DNA of 64,000 nucleotides from Engelhardtia mirabilis (GTDB lineage: Bacteria > Planctomycetota > UBA1135 > GCA-002686595): the NCBI RefSeq assembly GCF_007748095.1, contig NZ_CP036287.1, positions 6,758,001-6,822,000 of the forward strand. Reading direction: 5' to 3'. The notes beneath the pieces were generated by a model. That model saw nothing but the letters and a program-made list of their open reading frames with translations. It made no database searches and was not told the DNA's origin. Position 1 is the first letter of the stretch; each line of letters starts with the position of its first letter. Positions 44,421 through 52,974 of the stretch are shown piece by piece. Position numbers and translations under genes: made by a program.

Positions 44421-45818
44421 ATGCGCGACGTGGTGGTCGTCGGGGGCGGACTGACCGGCCTGGCCTGTGGTCACGCCCTGCGGCGCGGGGGCGCGGACGT
44501 GGTCGTGCTGGAGGCGAGCACGCGGCCGGGGGGCGTGGTCGGAACCCTCGAGGTCGACGGCTTCCGCTTCGAGACGGGGCCGAACACGGTCCAGGCGGGG
44601 TCGGCGGAGTTCCGCCACCTGTGCGACGAGCTGGGCCTGGCCGAGCGGCTGACGGTGTCGAAGGACGACGCGCGTACCCGCTGGCTGTACTTCCGCGGGC
44701 GCCTGCGGGCCATGCCGGATGGACCGCGCTCGCTCTTGACCACCGACCTGCTCAGCCTCGGCGCCAAGCTGCGCCTTTGCACCGAGCCCCTGCGGCGCTT
44801 CCGGCCGCCGGCCGCCGGTGCGCCCGAGCCGACCTTCGCCCAGGTGCTCGACGAGCGACTGGGGCCGGAACCCACCGCCCTCTTCGCCGGGGCCTTCGTG
44901 CGCGGCATCTACGCCGGCGACCACCGACGACTGGGGGCGCGCAGCGCCTTCCCGCGCCTGTGGCGGATGCTCGTCGAGCACGGCGGGATCGTGCGCGGTC
45001 TGCGCGCATCGCGGCGCCGGGCGCCCGCGCCCCTGCCCGGGCCCCAGGTCTCGGCCATGCGGCTTCTGTCCCTGCCCGGCGGGCTGGGCGAGTTGATCGA
45101 CGCCGCCGCGGCCGACCTCGGCGGGGCGCTGCAGCTGGGCTTCGCGGCCGCGTCGGTCGAACGCGACGCCGAGGGCTGGCGTGTCCAGGCGGCCGACGGG
45201 CGCAGCGAGTCCGCGCGCCAGATCGTCCTGGCCCTGCCCGCGGACTGCACCGCGACCCTCCTGGCGCCCCACCTGGCCGCCGCCGACCTGGCCTTCCTCG
45301 AGCAGCTCCCCCACTCGAGTGTGCGCCTGGCCCACCTGGGCTTCGCCCCCGGCGCGCTCGACCTGCCGAGGGGCTTCGGCTACCTGGTGCCGCCCTCGGA
45401 AGACGGCCCCGACGCCCCGCGCACCCTGGGCACGATCTTCGTCTCGAACCTGTTCGCGGACCGGGCCCCGGCCGGCGGCGCCGCGATCTCCAGCTTCTAC
45501 GCCCTGGATCAGACCCGCGACCTGTCCGACGAGGAGCTGTCGGATCTGGCCCGCGCCGACCTCGCCCGCGCCCTGGGGCTGGCCGTGGCCCCCCGGCCGG
45601 CGGTGGCCCGCTCGGTGACCTGGCCCCACGCGATCCCCCAGTACGAGCCCGAGCACGACCGCCGGGTTCGGGACCTGGAGGAGCGCGTCGGGGTCGCCGC
45701 CCCGGGACTGCACCTGGCCGGGAGCTACACTCGCGGCGTTTCCGTGGAGCAGGTGGTGGCCCGGGGTCGAGGAATCGCCAGGGCCCTGCTCGCCGCGGAT
45801 GGCCGCACCAACCCGTGA
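44421..45818 (+). CDS. hemG: Protoporphyrinogen/coproporphyrinogen oxidase (HemG/HemY type)
   Basis: A 465-residue FAD enzyme oxidising protoporphyrinogen IX or coproporphyrinogen III. The N-terminal FAD motif is VVVGGGLTGLACGHALRRGG, followed by a second-strand Glu (VLEASTRPGG). The C terminus has GLHLAGSYTRGVSVEQVV, the second FAD contact. Position at the head of a hemX-hemA-hemC run supports the role. The ATG at 44421 is placed just before the FAD motif. The stop overlaps the next GTG. Sequence alone does not say which of the two porphyrinogens is used. Confidence 0.9.
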   Translation: MRDVVVVGGGLTGLACGHALRRGGADVVVLEASTRPGGVVGTLEVDGFRFETGPNTVQAGSAEFRHLCDELGLAERLTVSKDDARTRWLYFRGRLRAMPDGPRSLLTTDLLSLGAKLRLCTEPLRRFRPPAAGAPEPTFAQVLDERLGPEPTALFAGAFVRGIYAGDHRRLGARSAFPRLWRMLVEHGGIVRGLRASRRRAPAPLPGPQVSAMRLLSLPGGLGELIDAAAADLGGALQLGFAAASVERDAEGWRVQAADGRSESARQIVLALPADCTATLLAPHLAAADLAFLEQLPHSSVRLAHLGFAPGALDLPRGFGYLVPPSEDGPDAPRTLGTIFVSNLFADRAPAGGAAISSFYALDQTRDLSDEELSDLARADLARALGLAVAPRPAVARSVTWPHAIPQYEPEHDRRVRDLEERVGVAAPGLHLAGSYTRGVSVEQVVARGRGIARALLAADGRTNP

Positions 45819-46636
45819 TCCAAGCCCTCTCGACCCTGCTGCCGGTCGCCTACCTGACGGCGACCTTCCTGTACCTGCTCGACTTCCTGGTCGAGCGGCA
45901 GGCGGTGCTGTGGCGCGTGCGGTTGGTGGCGCTGGTGGGCGTGCTCGGCCTGCACGTGGGCCTGATCGCGGCCCGCGCCGTGGCCGCCGGCGGCTTCCCG
46001 CACCTGGGGGGTTGGAGCGCCCTGTCGGCCCTGGCCCTGTGCCTGGTGACCCTGCACCTGTGGACCACCGCGCGGGCGGTGCACCCGGGCACCAGCCTGA
46101 TCGTGTTCGGCGTGGCCACGCTGCTGCAGTTGGTCTCGTCGGCCCTGTCCCCGGTCGTGACGGCCCTGGCCGACGACCGGCCCCTGCCCTTCTACCTGTT
46201 CCACGTCGGGTCGATCCTGGTGGCCAGCGCCGCGCTGGTCCTGTCGGGCCTCTACGGCCTGCTCTACCTCGCCCTGTTCCGCCAGATGCGTCGCCGTCGC
46301 TTCGGCCCGCTGTTCAGCGGCCTGCCGAGCCTGGACCAGATCATCCACGTCACCCGGCGCGCGGCCCTGGCGGCCTTCGTGCTGCTGGCGATCGGCGTCA
46401 ATGCCGGCATCTGGTGGGCCCACCGGGCCCAGGTCGAGGGCTTCAGCTACGCCGATCCGCTGGTGCTCGCGCTCTTGGTCCTGACCCTGCACTTCGGCCT
46501 GGTGGCCTTCTCCGGTCGCATCCCCGGGCTGACGGCCCGGCGCGCGTCGGTGGCGGCGGCGGCCGGGTTCATGCTGCTGCTGATCTCCCTGGTCGCGGTG
46601 CAACTCTCGCGAGCGAGCTTCCATTGGACCAGTTGA
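45815..46636 (+). CDS. hemX: HemX/CcsA-family membrane protein
   Basis: A 273-residue protein with about eight membrane helices, of the cytochrome c assembly family (CcsA/HemX). It has conserved His residues in helix regions (LHVGLI, LHFGLVAFS), a loop with FYLFHVGSILVASAALVLSG, and the ending GIWWAHRAQ, as in HemX. It lacks the WWD motif of full CcsA proteins, which favours HemX, reported to lower HemA levels in Bacillus. Location directly before hemA agrees. GTG 45815 and the stop at 46636 overlap both neighbours (GTGA, TTGA). Confidence 0.83.
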   Translation: MIQALSTLLPVAYLTATFLYLLDFLVERQAVLWRVRLVALVGVLGLHVGLIAARAVAAGGFPHLGGWSALSALALCLVTLHLWTTARAVHPGTSLIVFGVATLLQLVSSALSPVVTALADDRPLPFYLFHVGSILVASAALVLSGLYGLLYLALFRQMRRRRFGPLFSGLPSLDQIIHVTRRAALAAFVLLAIGVNAGIWWAHRAQVEGFSYADPLVLALLVLTLHFGLVAFSGRIPGLTARRASVAAAAGFMLLLISLVAVQLSRASFHWTS

Positions 46637-47880
46637 GCCGCCCCCTCGACCGCCAGCTCTTGCTGGTCGGACTGTCCCATCGCAGCGCGCCGCTGGAGCT
46701 GCGCGAGCGCTGCGCGGTGGCGGGCGAGGCCCTGGGCCAACGACTCACCTCGCTGCTGGCCCTCGAGGGCGTGGCGGAGGCGGTGATCGTCTCGACCTGC
46801 AACCGCACGGAGCTGCTGCTGTTCGGCAAGCTCGACGAGCGCACCCTGACCGCGGTCCAGGACCTCTTCTTCCACGGCGCCACGGGCGACCAGGTCTATT
46901 CGTTCAGCGGCGTGCAGGCCGTGATCCACCTGTTCCGCGTGGCCTCCGGCCTCGACAGCCTGGTGCTGGGTGAGAGCCAGATCCTGGCCCAACTCAAGGC
47001 GGCCTCCGCCGCCGCGCGCGAGGCGGGCACCCTGGGCTCGCAGATCGACGTGCTCCTGCGCGCGGCCCTCTCGGTCGGCAAGCGCGTGCGCAACGAGACC
47101 GACCTGGGCTCTGGCACCCTCTCGGTGGCGCGCGTCGGGGTCGACATCGCGGCGCACATCTGCGGCGACTTCCGTCGCGAACGCGCGCTGATCGTCGGCG
47201 CCGGGGAAACCGGCCTGTTGGTGGCCAAGCACCTGCGCGAGCGCGAGCTGGGCGACCTGGTCTTCGCCAACCGCTCCCAGGACCGGGCGCAGAACGCGGC
47301 CAAGGAGCTGGGCGGCCTGCACTGCGGCCTCGACGCCCTACCGGAACAGATCGCGCGCGCGGACCTGGTCTTCGTCTGCGTCGACGGGGGCGGGCACGTG
47401 ATCACCCGCGAGATGGTCGCCGCGACCCGCCCGAAGCGCCGCGACCGGCCGCTGTTGATCGTCGACCTCTCGGTCCCGCGCGGTGTGGAGCCGAAGGTCG
47501 CCGAGCTGCGCGGCCTGCTCTACTACGACCTGGACGACCTGGCCGCGGTGGTCGAGAAGAACCGCCTCGAGCGCCAGCGGGCCAGCGACGCGACCTCCAA
47601 CATCCTCGTGGCGGAGGTCCACAAGTTCCTCAGCCTGCGCAGCTACGCCGCGGCCGCCCCGGCCATCGCACAGATGCGCGAGCGCTTCGAGCTGGTGCGC
47701 GATGCGGTCATCGACGAGAGTGTCGGCGAGACGTCGACGCCCGAGCAGATGCGCCTGGCCCACGAACTCACCCGGCGCCTGCTCGACGTGGCCCTGGGCC
47801 AGGTCAAGGAGAGCATCCGCCACGTGCGTAGCGCAGAGGACCTGGAGAGCGAGTACCGTCGCTTCCTCGATCAGCTCTGA
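46633..47880 (+). CDS. hemA: Glutamyl-tRNA reductase HemA
   Basis: A 415-residue enzyme that reduces Glu-tRNA to glutamate-1-semialdehyde, the first step of C5 heme synthesis. It has the catalytic Cys in VSTCNRTELL (~59), the VLGESQILAQLK motif, an NADPH fold with IVGAGETGLLVAKHL, and a C-terminal dimerisation helix with VAEVHKFL. Heme usually inhibits it or targets it for turnover. The likely start is TTG at 46633, overlapping the hemX stop; another TTG lies 9 bp upstream. hemC follows by 25 bp. Confidence 0.95.
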   Translation: MSRPLDRQLLLVGLSHRSAPLELRERCAVAGEALGQRLTSLLALEGVAEAVIVSTCNRTELLLFGKLDERTLTAVQDLFFHGATGDQVYSFSGVQAVIHLFRVASGLDSLVLGESQILAQLKAASAAAREAGTLGSQIDVLLRAALSVGKRVRNETDLGSGTLSVARVGVDIAAHICGDFRRERALIVGAGETGLLVAKHLRERELGDLVFANRSQDRAQNAAKELGGLHCGLDALPEQIARADLVFVCVDGGGHVITREMVAATRPKRRDRPLLIVDLSVPRGVEPKVAELRGLLYYDLDDLAAVVEKNRLERQRASDATSNILVAEVHKFLSLRSYAAAAPAIAQMRERFELVRDAVIDESVGETSTPEQMRLAHELTRRLLDVALGQVKESIRHVRSAEDLESEYRRFLDQL

Positions 47881-47905
47881 CTTCGCCGCCGACCGACACC
47901 CAGCC

Positions 47906-48835
47906 TTGAACTTCCCCCTCGCAACCCGCGCCAGCCAACTCGCCCTGTGGCAGGCCGAGGCCACCAGCGCCGCCCTGAAGGCCGCCTGGAGCGACATCCG
48001 CCCCGAGCTGCTGCGGATCACCTCGAAGGGTGACGCCGACCAGACCAGCGACCTGGCGCGCTTCGGGCGCATCGGGATCTTCACCGTCGAAGTAGACCGC
48101 GCCCTGCTCGAGGGCCGCGCCCACGCGTCGGTGCACAGCCTCAAGGACATGACCACGACCCTGCACGAGGGCACCATGCTCTCGGGCGTGCTGGGTCGCG
48201 GGCCGGTGGAAGACGTGCTCGTGTCGCGCGGCGGCGAGCGGCTGGCCGAGCTACCCGCCGGCGCGCGGGTGGCCACCGGCAGCCTGCGCCGGGCGGCGAT
48301 GGTCCGCGCCCAGCGGCCGGAGCTCGAGATCGTGCAGATCCGCGGCAATGTGGAGACGCGTCTACGCAAGCTCGCCGAGGGCGAGGCCGAGGCCCTGGTC
48401 ATGGCCCGCGCAGGCCTCGAGCGCCTGGGCCTGGGTGAGCAAATCACCGAGGTGCTCGACACCCGGCGCTTCCTGCCCGCCGTGGGCCAGGGCATCGTCG
48501 GCATCGTCTGCCGCCAGGGCGATTGGACCCACCACGAGCGGGTCCAGGCCATCCGCGACCTGGAAGCCTGGGACGAGGCCCTGGCCGAGCGCGCCCTCCT
48601 GCGGACCCTGCGCGGCGGCTGCAACGTGCCGGTCGGAGCCCACGCTCGAGTCGTCGAAGGGGTCATCGCCCTCGAGGCGCGGGTGCTCTCGGTGGACGGC
48701 ACCGAGGTCGTCGAGGCCAGCGCGAGCGCCCCGCGCGGCGACGCCGAAGCCCTGGGCGAACTGCTCGGGCGCCAACTGCTCGAGGCCGGCGCCGCGCGCC
48801 TGATCGACGACGCGCGGGCTTCGATCGGCGAGTAG
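47906..48835 (+). CDS. hemC: Porphobilinogen deaminase HemC
   Basis: A 309-residue enzyme that joins four porphobilinogens into hydroxymethylbilane. Seen: the N-terminal ATRASQLALWQAEA, HSLKDMTTTL with the catalytic Asp region, ATGSLRRAAMVRAQRP, and the dipyrromethane-cofactor Cys in RGGCNVPVGAHARV. The TTG at 47906 lies just ahead of the conserved N terminus; in-frame sequence further upstream overlaps hemA. Its stop is 3 bp from the end of the convergent sigma-54 activator gene. The next pathway gene, hemD, is 5 kb away. Confidence 0.94.
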   Translation: MNFPLATRASQLALWQAEATSAALKAAWSDIRPELLRITSKGDADQTSDLARFGRIGIFTVEVDRALLEGRAHASVHSLKDMTTTLHEGTMLSGVLGRGPVEDVLVSRGGERLAELPAGARVATGSLRRAAMVRAQRPELEIVQIRGNVETRLRKLAEGEAEALVMARAGLERLGLGEQITEVLDTRRFLPAVGQGIVGIVCRQGDWTHHERVQAIRDLEAWDEALAERALLRTLRGGCNVPVGAHARVVEGVIALEARVLSVDGTEVVEASASAPRGDAEALGELLGRQLLEAGAARLIDDARASIGE

Positions 48836-48838
48836 CCG

Positions 48839-50257
48839 TCAGCGGTAGTCGGCCTTGTCGAGGCCGTGGCGCCGCAGCTTGTCGTAGAGGGTGCGCGGGT
48901 TGATACGCGCGCGCCGGGCGACTTCGCCGACGGTGCCGCGGGTCTCGCGCAGGTGGTGTTCGAGGTAGCGCCGTTCGAAGGCATCCACCTGGCGCCGCCG
49001 GGCCTCCGACAGGGGCAGGGCGGCGAGGCTCTCGAGCTCGGCTCCGACTCCGTCCTGCGACTCCGGGCGAGCTTGACGCCGAACGCTGTCGGGCAGGTCA
49101 TCGAGGGTCAGTCGATCGCCGTCGCACAGGAGCACCGCACGCTCGACCACGTTGACCAGCTCGCGCACGTTTCCGGGCCAATCGTGGGAGAGCAGGGCCG
49201 CCATGGCCCCGCCGTCCACCGAGCCGATCGAGGCACGACCGTGCACCTCGGCGAAGTGGCGCAGGAAGCGCCCGGTCATCTGCGGGACGTCCTCCACCCG
49301 CTCGCGCAGGGGCGGGATGACCAGGGAGATGACGTTGAGCCGGAAGAGCAGATCCTGACGGAAGCGCCCCTCGCGCACGTCGACGGCCAGGTCGCGGTTG
49401 GTGGCGGCGATCACGCGCACGTCGATCGGTAGGGTCGTCGAGGCGCCGACGCGCTGGACCTCATGGCGCTGGAGCACGGTGAGCAACTTGACCTGCAGGT
49501 GCAGCGGCATCTCGCCGATCTCGTCCAGCAGGATCGTCCCGCCGCCGGCGGCTTCGAAATGACCTTGGCGTGCAGCGGAGGCTCCGGTGAAGGCGCCGCG
49601 CTCGTGTCCGAAGAGCTCGCTCTCGAGCAGGTTCTCGGACAGGGCGGCGCAGTTGACGGCGACGAAGGGCCCTGCGGCGCGACCGCTCTCGGCGTGCACC
49701 GCGCGGGCCAGGCGCTCCTTGCCGACGCCGGTCTCGCCGGTGATCAAGAGCGTGCTGTCGGTGTCCGCCACGCGCCGCACCACGTCCAGGAAGTCACGCA
49801 TCAGGGAGCTGCGCGACTGGAAGTCGGCCAGTCGCGGTTCGGCGTCGAAGCCCCGGGCCTCCGGTCCGTCGACGCCACCGGAGGCCTCGGCCTCGACCAG
49901 CTCGGCGAGCTGCTCGGCCAGGTCCTCGCGGGTCGAGCCGACGTCCAGCACCCCCGAGGCGCCGGCCGCCATCAGACGCACCTGCTCGGCGGCATCGGTC
50001 TGCTCGCCGAGCACGATCACGCCCGAAAGGTCCGGCTCCGTCGGGCTTCCGGCGGCGCCGTCGCCCACCGAATCGGCGCGCACGATCACCGCATCGGCGG
50101 CGCTCGAGGCACCGGGGAGGGCGGTCGGACGGTGGACCACATCGATCTCGTGGGCCTCCAGCAGGGCTGCCAGCCTGCGGGCGAGATCCGGGTCGGGGAC
50201 GGCCAGGGTCAGGCGGCGGCGGTTCACCTCGGGCGAGTCAGATCGGGGGTCGAGCAC
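48839..50257 (-). CDS. Sigma-54 activator with a degenerate receiver
   Basis: A 472-residue NtrC-family activator. Residues ~13-125 look like a receiver domain, but the phospho-acceptor Asp (VIVRADSVGDG) and the Lys are missing, so it probably responds to something other than a kinase. The AAA+ domain is intact: Walker A GETGVGKE (174-181), GAFTGA (221-226), LLDEIGEMPLHLQVK, RVIAATNRDL and WPGNVRELVNVVER. A Fis HTH ends the protein (NPRTLYDKLRRHGL). It starts at GTG 50257. A good sigma-54 promoter faces the other way ~115 bp upstream, so it likely controls the divergent operon. Confidence 0.9.
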   Translation of the reverse strand: MLDPRSDSPEVNRRRLTLAVPDPDLARRLAALLEAHEIDVVHRPTALPGASSAADAVIVRADSVGDGAAGSPTEPDLSGVIVLGEQTDAAEQVRLMAAGASGVLDVGSTREDLAEQLAELVEAEASGGVDGPEARGFDAEPRLADFQSRSSLMRDFLDVVRRVADTDSTLLITGETGVGKERLARAVHAESGRAAGPFVAVNCAALSENLLESELFGHERGAFTGASAARQGHFEAAGGGTILLDEIGEMPLHLQVKLLTVLQRHEVQRVGASTTLPIDVRVIAATNRDLAVDVREGRFRQDLLFRLNVISLVIPPLRERVEDVPQMTGRFLRHFAEVHGRASIGSVDGGAMAALLSHDWPGNVRELVNVVERAVLLCDGDRLTLDDLPDSVRRQARPESQDGVGAELESLAALPLSEARRRQVDAFERRYLEHHLRETRGTVGEVARRARINPRTLYDKLRRHGLDKADYR

Positions 50258-50307
50258 CCGAGTTCATCGGGCCGACGCACCCGAAATGCAAGGGCCGGGA
50301 TGGCTGG

Positions 50308-50321
50308 TCGCGACGACGCGA
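50308..50321. promoter_or_regulatory. Palindrome TCGCG-N4-CGCGA, possible activator site
   Basis: A perfect 5-bp-arm inverted repeat about 50 bp upstream of the sigma-54 promoter and just outside the divergent activator gene. NtrC-type activators usually bind dyads upstream of the promoter, so this is a candidate. In 70% GC DNA such short dyads also occur by chance. Confidence 0.35.
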
Positions 50322-50370
50322 TGTCCCTAAAGCGTTTCGCTCCAACCATCTGCGCCCATGCTCGGGTCCT

Positions 50371-50386
50371 TGGCACGGCGCTCGCT
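50371..50386 (+). promoter_or_regulatory. Sigma-54 promoter (-24/-12)
   Basis: The 16-mer TGGCACG-N4-TCGCT matches the sigma-54 consensus TGGCACG-N4-TTGCW at all but one fixed base, with GG and GC exactly 10 nt apart (GG 50372-50373, GC 50384-50385). Transcription would start near 50397, about 30 nt before the first gene at 50428. A sigma-54 activator gene is transcribed away from it, which strengthens the call. Confidence 0.75.
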
Positions 50387-50427
50387 ATTGCCCCTCCATC
50401 AACGGCCGCCTCACCCCGCCATCCGAC

Positions 50428-50727
50428 ATGAAACGACAACTCAAGAACCAACCCCCGCGCCTCGAACTCTTCCGCTCGCGGATTCGCCTGCGGGCCTGGA
50501 TCGATCGACTCGACCGCATGCACGCGGCCCCGCCGATCGGCAAGGACGCCGCCGACGAGAAGCGCCGCGTGGCCGAACTGGTCAAGCGCGGCCGGCGCCT
50601 CAACCAGCAGCTCGAGCTCTTGACCCTCGCCAGCGGGGAGGCGACGGAGCGTGAGGGTCCGCTGAAGGAGGAGCTGCGGGTCTTCGACCGGATGGCCAAT
50701 GCCCTGCGGGCGGAGTTGGCGCGGTGA
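50428..50727 (+). CDS. Small basic helical protein
   Basis: A 99-residue protein rich in Arg, Lys, Leu and Glu, predicted fully alpha-helical with likely coiled coil (for example KRRVAELVKRGRRLNQQLEL). No family recognised. First gene after the sigma-54 promoter. Its stop overlaps the GTG of the next small gene. GC at third positions is as high as in neighbours, which supports coding. Confidence 0.62.
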   Translation: MKRQLKNQPPRLELFRSRIRLRAWIDRLDRMHAAPPIGKDAADEKRRVAELVKRGRRLNQQLELLTLASGEATEREGPLKEELRVFDRMANALRAELAR

Positions 50728-51059
50728 GTGCTCGAGCACAAGTCATGCGGCCCGAAGCCCGGCGCCGCGCGGTGACCGCCAGCGCACAGCGCGAGGCCCG
50801 CAGCTGGAAGGAGCAGTTCGAGAGCATCTCGGCGTCCCTGGACCCGCGGATGCGATCGGGCGTGGGCCTCGCCGCCAAGCTCGAGGAGCTGCGCCATCGC
50901 ATCGAGACCCTGGCAACCAAGGCCCGGGGCCTCGCCCACCACAGCGGAGAAGGCTGGAAGCGCGCGCGGGTCGACTACCTGCGGGCGCGCAACGAGGTCA
51001 GCACCACCTGGCGCACCCTGCTCGGCCTGCTCGAGCGCGAAGCCGCGCCGGTGCGCTGA
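50724..51059 (+). CDS. Small helical protein
   Basis: A 111-residue protein, charged and helical (SWKEQFESISASLDPRM; AAKLEELRHRIETLATKA). No signal peptide or membrane segment and no recognised family. It starts at GTG 50724 with a 4-bp overlap and is followed 49 bp later by the PP2C-like gene, which has a strong ribosome site. It probably works with its overlapping partner. Confidence 0.6.
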   Translation: MSARAQVMRPEARRRAVTASAQREARSWKEQFESISASLDPRMRSGVGLAAKLEELRHRIETLATKARGLAHHSGEGWKRARVDYLRARNEVSTTWRTLLGLLEREAAPVR

Positions 51060-51108
51060 ACCACGACCCTGAGCCCGGCCCGGCCCGAATCGAGAGGAGA
51101 CCGAGATC

Positions 51109-52029
51109 ATGACCCGAATCGACAACATCGACGTCCACGGCCTGTCCATCGCGGGCAGCGGCCCGGGCGGTGACAGCGACAGCTTCGCGATCGCGGACCT
51201 GGCCAAGTCGCTGCACGTCCACCAGACCAACCTCGACACCGAGGACGGCGACCGGGTGCACGGCGCCAACCAGGGTCACCTGTTCCTGATCGCCGATGGC
51301 ACCGCGCAGATCCCGAGCACGTCGGGCGCCAGCGACGAGGCCGCGCGCACGATCGTCGACTACTTCCTGGGCGAGATGCCCTGGCACCACCTCGCCGGCG
51401 GACGGCCGGACGACGTCGCCACCGCCCTCGTGGATGCCGTCGAGAACGCCCGCCAGGAGGTCGCTCGATCGGCCCCTGGGGCCTCGGGTGCGCGCTGCGC
51501 GCCGACTCTCGCCTTCGTGAACTGGCCGGACCTCTACGTGGCTCACCTGGGCGGCGGGCAGTGCTACCTGCAACGGGAGGAGGAGCCACTGGCCCTGCTG
51601 CCCGAGGGCGACGAGCACGAGCGCTCCTGGGGCGACGGGTTGGGTTCGGCCCTGCACCTGGTGGACGGCTTCTGGAACGCCGTGCGAGGCAACCGCGCCG
51701 CGCGCGCCACTCGCGTGAGGCACTTCCTGCTGCGCGCCGGAGATCAACTGGTGCTGCTCTCCGACGGCGCCGCCCGCGATCGCAACGCGCCCGAAGTCGG
51801 TCGCATCCTGCGCGACGGTGGAACGGCGGAGCAGCTCTGCGGACGGCTGATCGGCGCGAGCACCGAGCTCGATCAGACGGTCATCGTCGCGCGCTTCCTG
51901 GCCGAGGCGAAGAGCGCCGACCCAGTTGTCGCCCACCCGCGCGAGTCACGCCTGTCCACCGCCGCGGCGCAGGCCCTGCGCGAGCTGACTCGCGGCGTGG
52001 CGCAGCCCAGTCCGGCCCGCACGGGCTGA
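51109..52029 (+). CDS. PP2C-like protein phosphatase
   Basis: A 306-residue cytoplasmic protein with the outline of PP2C metallophosphatases: an early Asp region (GDSDSFAIAD), HLFLIADGTAQ at the usual ADGMGG metal site, ARCAPTLAFVNWPDLYVAHL (normally GTTxxxAxI...VGDSR) and a final DQTVIVARF (normally DNxTxVV). The Gly-rich metal loop and the central Asp are altered, so activity may be reduced or specialised. The ATG at 51109 has GGAG 9 nt upstream. Third gene after the sigma-54 promoter. Confidence 0.75.
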   Translation: MTRIDNIDVHGLSIAGSGPGGDSDSFAIADLAKSLHVHQTNLDTEDGDRVHGANQGHLFLIADGTAQIPSTSGASDEAARTIVDYFLGEMPWHHLAGGRPDDVATALVDAVENARQEVARSAPGASGARCAPTLAFVNWPDLYVAHLGGGQCYLQREEEPLALLPEGDEHERSWGDGLGSALHLVDGFWNAVRGNRAARATRVRHFLLRAGDQLVLLSDGAARDRNAPEVGRILRDGGTAEQLCGRLIGASTELDQTVIVARFLAEAKSADPVVAHPRESRLSTAAAQALRELTRGVAQPSPARTG

Positions 52030-52082
52030 ACGAACGAACAGCCGCACACCCCTGCGCGGCGCTCCCCCGCAACCCTGACCCA

Positions 52083-52249
52083 CTAGTGTCCTGGATCAGA
52101 AATTCGGCGTCACTTCCCGGGCTCCGATCGCCGCTGGCGTCGCCAGCGCCTCCTCCGAGTATCGCAGCGGATACGCGTCGTCGGCGCGCCCAGCCAGCAT
52201 CGATCGGACCTCCGGGTAGTGACGCCGAATTTCTGATCCAGGACACTAG
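52083..52249. mobile_element. MITE-like element, copy 1
   Basis: A 167-bp element with perfect 32-bp terminal inverted repeats (52083-52114 with 52218-52249), each starting CTAGTGTCCTGG. Beyond the arms the inner ~15 bp are still partly complementary, and a GCTGGCG/CGCCAGC dyad lies inside. It encodes no transposase. Both ends carry CTAG, compatible with TA or CTAG target duplication as in IS630/Tc1-type elements. It lies between the PP2C-like gene and dps, ending 10 bp before the dps ATG. Confidence 0.9.
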
Positions 52250-52259
52250 AAACCCCACC

Positions 52260-52841
52260 ATGAGCAAACTCCTAGGCCTGACCGAAGAAGCCCGAACCAC
52301 CACCAGCACGCATCTGCAGCAGTCGCTGGTGCAGATGATCGACCTGGCACTGATCTGCAAGCAGATCCACTGGAACGTCCGCGGACCGCAGTTCCGCGCG
52401 GTGCACCTGCAGCTCGACGAGATCGTGGTCGATCTGCGCGCCCACTCCGACGACCTGGCCGAGCGCATCGCCACCCTGGACGTCCCCGCCGACGGCCGCG
52501 CCAGAACGGTGGCGAGCACCAGCACCGTGCCGGCCCTCGAAGCGGGCTTCCTGCCGGCCCTCGACGCGGCGCGGGACCTGTCCGCACGCTTCGAGCACGC
52601 CGTCGAGACCCTGCGCCGGGCCCAGGCCGAGCTGGCCGACCTCGACCCGATCAGTGAGGACATGGTGATCGGCATCACCTCGAACCTGGAGCAGCACCAG
52701 TGGATGCTGCGCTCGCTGACCTCTGACGACCCGCGCGCCGCGGACAAGTCGGTCCAGCGCGTGACGGGCAAGCAGTCCGAAAGGGCCGCGGGCGCCATGT
52801 CGGGCGCCACGGCTGAACCTGCAGGTGCCACCGCCAGCTGA
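52260..52841 (+). CDS. dps: Dps-family ferritin-like protein
   Basis: A 193-residue miniferritin that stores iron and protects DNA from peroxide. The intersubunit ferroxidase ligands are present in CKQIHWNVRGPQFRAVHLQL and the DEIVVDLRAHSDDLAERI stretch. The C-terminal ~30 residues are extra and Ala/Gly/Thr-rich. The ATG at 52260 begins the conserved helix. The MITE abuts this start, and the frame stays open through the MITE without a start codon. It may be read from the sigma-54 promoter upstream or from a promoter at the MITE end. Confidence 0.92.
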   Translation: MSKLLGLTEEARTTTSTHLQQSLVQMIDLALICKQIHWNVRGPQFRAVHLQLDEIVVDLRAHSDDLAERIATLDVPADGRARTVASTSTVPALEAGFLPALDAARDLSARFEHAVETLRRAQAELADLDPISEDMVIGITSNLEQHQWMLRSLTSDDPRAADKSVQRVTGKQSERAAGAMSGATAEPAGATAS

Positions 52842-52974
52842 CAGCAGCCGCGCCGGCCGACCCAGCGGAGCTCGCCTGACCCGACCTCCGCTGAGCCCGA
52901 GGCCTGCGCCGACGAGCCCCACGACTCGTCCGAAGCCGCCCGGGACGACCGTGTCCCCGGCGGCTTCTTCATTG

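Noticed and set aside
50328..50340. TAAAGCGTTTC, also AAAGCGTTTC near 4323 and GAAGCGTTTCG near 1680
   Set aside because: Resembles part of a sigma-28 -35, but no matching -10 follows in any case; likely coincidence.
52084..52259. Open frame through MITE copy 1 in frame with dps, possible N-terminal extension
   Set aside because: No start codon with a ribosome site; Dps homology begins at 52260.
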